From NCBI GenBank assembly GCA_030746455.1, contig JASLMQ010000923.1:1-10498 (forward strand): DNA of 10,498 nt. The letters are read 5' to 3'. The notes below the pieces were generated by a model. That model worked only from the letters and a program-made list of their open reading frames with translations. It ran no database searches and had not been told where the DNA came from. Every line of letters begins with the position of its first letter. Position 1 is the stretch's first letter. The DNA comes from Candidatus Latescibacterota bacterium. Its GTDB lineage: Bacteria; Latescibacterota; UBA2968; GCA-2709665. Of the stretch, positions 7,193 to 10,498 are shown in pieces. The translations under genes and the position numbers were made by a program.

Positions 7193-7561
7193 CTACGTCC
7201 CCAACAGGTCTGCTACCAGTCCCAGAAACTCCTCTTTCCTAAAGGGCTTCTTCAGTGCACGATCCGCTCCGTGACGGATCGCGAGCGGAAGGGAGTCGTA
7301 GCCGCCCTGAACGTTCACGCCGGTAGCCGCGATGATACGGGTCTCCGGCGCGAACGACTTGAGCTCGCGGATCACCTCCAGCCCTCCGTGGGTTGGCACG
7401 AAGATATCGACAACAGCAAGGTCGAAACACTGGTCGGAGATGCGCGAGAGTGCATCCTCGGTTGTGAAGACCGAGGTGACCTCGTGCCCACCTGGGTCGA
7501 GCATACGTTCAAGCATCTCGCACAGCTGCTCTTCATCGTCCACGATGAGAATCCGTGCCAT
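7193..7561 (-). CDS. Single-domain response regulator (CheY-like receiver)
   Basis: A 122-aa stand-alone receiver. It begins directly with the first strand (ARILIVDDEEQ; D8/D9), has D52 in VVDIFVPTHGGLEVI as phospho-acceptor, T80 in IIAATG and K105 in LKKPF, so all conserved receiver residues are present. There is no output domain. The frame remains open upstream to 7651, but the ATG at 7561 places the start exactly at the domain edge; its GGAG lies 14 bases away, which is longer than ideal, so a TTG about ten codons upstream cannot be ruled out. No histidine kinase sits beside it; the nearest is the hybrid kinase ending at 4216. It is followed after 40 bases by the LarA-family gene, probably in one transcript. 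A link to racemase control is only suggested by this arrangement. Confidence 0.9.
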   Translation of the reverse strand: MARILIVDDEEQLCEMLERMLDPGGHEVTSVFTTEDALSRISDQCFDLAVVDIFVPTHGGLEVIRELKSFAPETRIIAATGVNVQGGYDSLPLAIRHGADRALKKPFRKEEFLGLVADLLGT

Positions 7562-7676
7562 GGGATCTAATGTAGCTCCACGCAATGAAAAAGTCCACCA
7601 GCCGTTGAAGCACCACCGGTTCCCTCCGATAGGTTGGGGCACCCGCACCACTCGGCCGAATCTCTCGGAAAAACGC

Positions 7677-7705
7677 TTGCGATATCGGTCTTGATACCCT
7701 ATTCT
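7677..7705 (+). promoter_or_regulatory. Possible rightward promoter
   Basis: TTGCGA (7677-7682) and TATTCT (7700-7705) are 17 bases apart, each with 4/6 matches to the standard -35 and -10 boxes. Transcription would start near 7712 and give a leader of about 155 bases before the ATG at 7868. The CRP-like palindrome would then lie about 60 bases downstream of the start, a position usual for repression or roadblock. By-eye call. Confidence 0.35.
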
Positions 7706-7766
7706 TGGGATCGATATCAGCGTAGCCCGAATCCATCGTGGAATTCCCCAACTGACCGCCTGTCGT

Positions 7767-7782
7767 CGTGATCCAGATCACG
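7767..7782. promoter_or_regulatory. CRP/FNR-superfamily-like operator
   Basis: CGTGATCCAGATCACG is a perfect inverted repeat of 7-base arms (7767-7773 and 7776-7782) around two central bases. It matches the core of the CRP consensus, GTGA-N6-TCAC, at all eight core positions; the outermost T/A pair is replaced by C/G. It lies between divergent genes, about 86 bases from the ATG at 7868. No CRP-family regulator is encoded in the window. A related palindrome-binding regulator is also possible. Confidence 0.5.
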
Positions 7783-7867
7783 GCTCGAGCACGTCGCCGT
7801 GGGCGCATTATTCCCCCTCGGATTGCGGTACCCTCACCATAACACCCGCCAACGCGGAGCAACGGCC

Positions 7868-8233
7868 ATGGCCAAAGCACATATACCGTCCCCTCAGGAC
7901 GAGAAGCTTACGCTGAGCCGAATCCAGACCCACGTGAAAAACAAGCGGTACATCGGGAAGAAAGGGGTCAGGGAGATCCGCGCCAACTTCAAGGGCGCGG
8001 TGCTCCATCTCGAGGCGGTCAAGCAGGAGAAGTCCGGGTTGATGGGCCGGCTGATCCGGATGGACAACGTCAAGGGAATCGCGCGACTCGCACGGCTCGA
8101 GTGCCTGGGGCCCAACAAGTGGAAGTTCCTCATCTACGACCCGCAGGTGCAGAAATACACGACCTATCCCCAGTTGCGAGAGGGGAACATCGAGGAGTGC
8201 CTCGATGCGGTGGCCAAGGTCTATCTGAGCTAG
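7868..8233 (+). CDS. Uncharacterised small basic protein
   Basis: A 121-aa protein that I do not recognise. It has no signal peptide, membrane segment or metal-binding cluster. The first half is lysine/arginine-rich (HVKNKRYIGKKGVREIRANF), followed by alternating hydrophobic stretches that look like beta strands (AVLHLEAV, GLMGRLIRM, KWKFLIYD) and an end that looks helical (NIEECLDAVAKVYLS). The overall look is a compact cytoplasmic alpha/beta domain, possibly contacting nucleic acid because of its charge, but that is inference. The start ATG at 7868 has CGGAG eight bases upstream; earlier codons in the frame are non-coding in character. It is transcribed alone, away from the receiver-LarA genes, with a strong hairpin 40 bases after its stop. 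Strong G/C third-position bias supports a real gene. Confidence 0.82.
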   Translation: MAKAHIPSPQDEKLTLSRIQTHVKNKRYIGKKGVREIRANFKGAVLHLEAVKQEKSGLMGRLIRMDNVKGIARLARLECLGPNKWKFLIYDPQVQKYTTYPQLREGNIEECLDAVAKVYLS

Positions 8234-8273
8234 CCCGAGGAGAGCGTTGACACAGGTGAAGCCGTGAAACGGA

Positions 8274-8304
8274 ACGGGCGACACCCACTTCGGGTGTCGC
8301 CCGT
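8274..8304. terminator. Strong hairpin, probable bidirectional terminator
   Basis: ACGGGCGACACCC (8274-8286) pairs perfectly with GGGTGTCGCCCGT (8292-8304) around the 5-base loop ACTTC, giving a 13-bp stem. It lies between the convergent 121-aa gene (stop 8233) and the tRNA-Gly (3' end 8332). On the complement it is followed by TCCGTTTC; on the + strand by AACTATATG. Neither side has a long T run, but the stem is the strongest in the window and its position suits ending transcription from both directions. Confidence 0.7.
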
Positions 8305-8331
8305 AACTATATGTGTCTCAGAGTGTTGTAT

Positions 8332-8406
8332 TGGAGCGGGAGAGGGGAGTCGAACCCCCGACATCAAGCTTGGGAAGCTTGCGTTCTACCGCTGAACTAC
8401 TCCCGC
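8332..8406 (-). tRNA. tRNA-Gly (anticodon CCC)
   Basis: The complement folds as a complete cloverleaf: acceptor GCGGGAG/CTCCCGC, D arm GTTC-AGCGGTA-GAAC, anticodon stem CAAGC/GCTTG with loop TTCCCAA (anticodon CCC, reading GGG), variable ATGTC, T arm GGGGG-TTCGACT-CCCCT, discriminator T and an encoded CCA (bases 8332-8334). The total is 75 bases including CCA. It lies 23 bases after the miaA stop on the same strand and could be processed from the mutL-miaA transcript. Confidence 0.97.
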
Positions 8407-8429
8407 TCCGAAAGCCTTCGCGGAAAAAT

Positions 8430-9386
8430 CTAAGAACTCCCCGTGGGCGTGTCAAGCACTTTCAGAATCTCGGCAGCCGGATCTTGAGCGATGGGATCGA
8501 ACCACTTCAGCCGGTCGTCCGCCCGGAACCAGGTTAGCTGCCTCTTGGCATAGCGTCGGGTCCCGGCCTTGATCAGATCGGTCGCCTCTCCCAGACCGAA
8601 TCGCCCATCCAGGAAACCGAAGATCTCCCGGTAGCCGAAGGTGTTCAGGGCGTTCAGGCCGCGGCCATATCCCCTCTCGCGAAGCGACCGGACCTCCTCC
8701 AACAGGCCGGCTTCGACCATCAGGTCTGCCCGCCGGTCGATCCGTTGGTAGAGCTCGGCCCGGTCCATATCGAGGCCGAACCACCTGGCAGTCCAGCCTG
8801 GGCCTCTCTCGGGGGGTCGGTCTTGGAGGTCGGACAGCCGCTCGCCCGAGCTCTCGTAGACCTCCAGGGCCCGGACGACCCGCTGGGTGTCGTTGGGGTG
8901 ATATCGCTCTGCCGAAGCCGGATCGACCTCGACAAGCCGGGCGTAAAGTCCCGGGAGATCCGACTGGGCTTCCCCGAGCAGGCGATCTCTGACGCTTGCG
9001 GGGACCTCTGGCATGGGAGAGAATCCATCCAGGAGGGCCCTCAGATAGAGGCCTGAGCCCCCCACCACGATGGGCAATCTGCCCCTCCCCCTGATGTCAT
9101 CTATAACTGCGGCGGCTTCCCTGGCGTACCGGCCCGCACTGTAGTCTTCGTCGGGGTCGGCCACATCGACCATGTGGTGCGGCGCCTCGGCCCGTTCTTC
9201 GGGGGTCGGCTTGGCCGTGCCGATGTCCATGAACCGGTAGATCTGCCTGGCATCGGCCGACACGATTTCCGCCCCCAACGCCTTCGCCAGTCGGATGCCC
9301 ACAGCGGTTTTACCCGAGGCGGTGGGTCCGGCCAGGACGATCACCTCAGGGGAGCCGCTCTCAGGTGAAACGCCGGTCGAGTTCAT
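8430..9386 (-). CDS. miaA: tRNA dimethylallyltransferase MiaA
   Basis: A 318-aa cytoplasmic enzyme that moves the dimethylallyl group of DMAPP onto N6 of A37 in tRNAs reading codons that start with U. Visible motifs: P-loop GPTASGKT (20-27); the family block SADARQIYRFMDIGTAKP (43-60) with D45, where Ala46 replaces the usual Ser; HHMVDV (70-75); VVGGSGLYLRALLDG (107-121); NDTQRVVRALEV; and RRYAKRQLTWFR near the C-terminus. Length is normal for the family. The ATG at 9386 overlaps the end of mutL by 26 bases and has a weak Shine-Dalgarno. A GTG at 9344, just after the mutL stop and directly before the P-loop strand, is a reasonable alternative start. The mutL-miaA order is a widespread operon. 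Function is secure. Confidence 0.97.
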   Translation of the reverse strand: MNSTGVSPESGSPEVIVLAGPTASGKTAVGIRLAKALGAEIVSADARQIYRFMDIGTAKPTPEERAEAPHHMVDVADPDEDYSAGRYAREAAAVIDDIRGRGRLPIVVGGSGLYLRALLDGFSPMPEVPASVRDRLLGEAQSDLPGLYARLVEVDPASAERYHPNDTQRVVRALEVYESSGERLSDLQDRPPERGPGWTARWFGLDMDRAELYQRIDRRADLMVEAGLLEEVRSLRERGYGRGLNALNTFGYREIFGFLDGRFGLGEATDLIKAGTRRYAKRQLTWFRADDRLKWFDPIAQDPAAEILKVLDTPTGSS

Positions 9387-10498
9387 CCAGCGACATCTTG
9401 ATGACAGTGGGGTGTCCCTGCGGGCACACGAAGGGCTCTCTGGTGGCGAAGAGCCTGTCGATCACGCCCTGCATCTCGGGCGGCGACAGGCCATCCCCCA
9501 CCTGGATCGAGGTGTAGTGGGCATAGGAGGCGGCCAGACGCCGTTCAAGTGGGTTGCGTTCATCGGACCCGGAGGTCCCGGCGGCCTCCCGGTCCAGGAG
9601 GTCCTGAACGACGGCGCGGAGAAGCTGGCCCTCTTCCCACACGCTCAGACCCACCGGAATGGCGTCGACCACCACGGTGTTCGCCCCGAAGTCGCGAATA
9701 CCGAAGCCGATTCTCTCCAGCAGGGGCAGGGCCTCGCGAACGGTCTGGATTTCGGCGAGACCGAAGTCGAGCGTCAACGGAAAGAGCAGGCGCTGACCGG
9801 TTCCCGGGCTCGCATCGAAGCTCTCCAGCACCTCTTCGTAGAGCACCCGTTCGTGCGCCCGGTGCTGATCCACGATGATCAGGCCGTTCTTGGTGTGCGC
9901 CAGCAAGTACCGCCGATGGAGCTGCCAGACCGACAGGGTGACGGCCGTTTCCCCTGGCTCCCCACCTTCGCCCACCGCACCCTCCGCGCCATCGCCCGCC
10001 TCTGGGCGCGCCCTCGCTACCGCGAGCGGGAGGGCCATCTGCTCCTCGCCCTCGAGTCCGACCGATTCCGACCTGCCCCACGTCACGGGATCGGCGTCGG
10101 CTACCGACGGCGTGGGGGCCCGATCCCGAATGCCGAACCCATCGCGCGTCCGCATGGGTGGCAACGCGGGGCCCTCCGCACGTCGCGGCATTTCCGGTAT
10201 GCCGTCGGCCTGCCGGAGAGAGCGTCGTACGGTCTCGGCCACGAGGCGGTAGACGACCCGCTCATCCGCGAAACGGACCTCGCGCTTGGATGGGTGAACG
10301 TTCACGTCCAGCCTCTGGGGGTCGATTTCAATGTAGAGCGCGAAGGTCGTGTACAGACCCTTGCTCAGCAGGCCGCCAAAGCCCTCATACACGGCGGAGG
10401 TAATCGCCTTGTGCTGGACCCAGCGGCTGTTTACGATGGCGGCTTGCTGGGTGCCGGATCTCCGGGCCGAGTCGGGTCGCCCCACGAAACCCCATACC
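9361..10498 (-). CDS. mutL: DNA mismatch repair protein MutL (N-terminus outside window)
   Basis: The frame is open to the window edge; the visible part enters at VWGFVGRPD, so the GHKL ATPase domain is off the window. Present are the rest of the transducer domain (IVNSRWVQHKAITSAV; DVNVHPSKREVRF near 10270-10310), a variable proline/glycine-rich linker, and the C-terminal dimerisation domain with LIIVDQHRAHERVLYEE. MutL couples MutS mismatch recognition to strand removal. The nicking motif DQHA-X2-E-X4-E is present as DQHRAHERVLYE (DQHRAHERVL at 9841-9870), consistent with a nicking-type MutL. Two other metal motifs are altered: the usual ACR/SCK appears as AHY (9514-9522) and CPHGRP as CPQGHP (9409-9426). 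A GTG at 10485 is an internal valine, not the start. miaA begins inside its last codons. Identity is certain; nuclease activity is uncertain. Confidence 0.96.
   Translation of the reverse strand, partial: VWGFVGRPDSARRSGTQQAAIVNSRWVQHKAITSAVYEGFGGLLSKGLYTTFALYIEIDPQRLDVNVHPSKREVRFADERVVYRLVAETVRRSLRQADGIPEMPRRAEGPALPPMRTRDGFGIRDRAPTPSVADADPVTWGRSESVGLEGEEQMALPLAVARARPEAGDGAEGAVGEGGEPGETAVTLSVWQLHRRYLLAHTKNGLIIVDQHRAHERVLYEEVLESFDASPGTGQRLLFPLTLDFGLAEIQTVREALPLLERIGFGIRDFGANTVVVDAIPVGLSVWEEGQLLRAVVQDLLDREAAGTSGSDERNPLERRLAASYAHYTSIQVGDGLSPPEMQGVIDRLFATREPFVCPQGHPTVIKMSLDELDRRFT

Larger units (their letters stand above)
7562..7867. other. Divergent intergenic region
   Basis: These 306 bases separate the receiver gene (leftward) from the 121-aa gene (rightward). 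I see a possible rightward promoter (7677-7705), an inverted repeat GATATCG/CGATATC (7681-7687 and 7712-7718) overlapping it, and a CRP/FNR-like palindrome (7767-7782). GGAG at about 7855-7858 is the Shine-Dalgarno of the rightward gene. I found no convincing RNA gene. One 67-codon frame on the - strand (7533-7736) was considered and not accepted. Confidence 0.6.

Noticed and set aside
6661..7242. Rightward frame of 193 codons
   Set aside because: Antisense to the LarA-family gene, which has clear conserved motifs; no ribosome-binding site or family pattern in the shadow frame.
7681..7718. Inverted repeat GATATCG...CGATATC as a regulator site
   Set aside because: The core GATATC is itself palindromic, so the repeat counts equally as direct; arms are short and overlap a possible promoter. 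Too weak to name as an operator.
7533..7736. Leftward 67-codon frame starting at ATG 7736 with GGGGAA upstream
   Set aside because: Its third codon positions are only about half G/C, unlike real genes here; it overlaps the receiver start by 29 bases and resembles no protein I know. A small leader peptide cannot be fully excluded.
8313..8537. Rightward 74-codon frame (LERERGVEPPTSSLGSLRSTAELLPLR)
   Set aside because: It is the antisense of tRNA-Gly plus the end of miaA. Frames with this 'GVEP.TSSLGS' look are a well-known false protein made by translating across a tRNA gene.
1..10498. Mobile element, phage, toxin-antitoxin or CRISPR content
   Set aside because: No transposase, integrase, terminal inverted repeats, spaced direct repeats or toxin-like small gene pair was found; the genes look chromosomal.

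Overview
The window reads as GC-rich chromosomal DNA of a Gram-negative-type (diderm) bacterium. Evidence for an outer membrane and periplasm is the end of a TonB-dependent receptor and a secreted YfiR-family protein. Third codon positions are strongly G/C, and at least one gene (end 5295) appears to start at TTG. I see no transposase, integrase, phage gene or CRISPR array. The phylum cannot be fixed from the sequence; an uncultured lineage is plausible, but that is a guess.

Left part, + strand (1-4216): the C-terminus of a TonB-dependent receptor, a YfiR/DUF4154 periplasmic protein, and a 1089-aa membrane hybrid histidine kinase. The kinase carries a CHASE8-like periplasmic sensor, HAMP, HisKA, HATPase, two receiver domains and two tandem Hpt domains. 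The order suggests an envelope-sensing unit in which a YfiR-like repressor controls a phosphorelay instead of the diguanylate cyclase YfiN it controls in Pseudomonas. The two Hpt domains are clearly an internal duplication.

Middle part, - strand (4229-7561): read in transcription order this is a single-domain response regulator, a LarA-family (nickel-pincer racemase) protein, and two small membrane-anchored coiled-coil proteins. A hairpin follows them. Last comes a response regulator with an N-terminal zinc ribbon, which has its own likely promoter and converges on the hybrid kinase with only 12 bases between the stop codons. Both stand-alone receivers are candidate partners for the kinase's Hpt domains, but nothing in the sequence proves it.

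A 306-base divergent intergenic region (7562-7867) holds a CRP/FNR-like palindrome and a possible promoter. It leads into a small basic 121-aa protein that I do not recognise (7868-8233). A strong 13-bp hairpin follows and probably ends transcription from both sides.

Right part, - strand (8332-10498): the classic mutL-miaA pair (mutL cut by the window edge, miaA overlapping its end), followed 23 bases later by tRNA-Gly(CCC) with an encoded CCA. MutL has unusual replacements in its metal-binding endonuclease motifs. This part is housekeeping DNA repair and tRNA modification.
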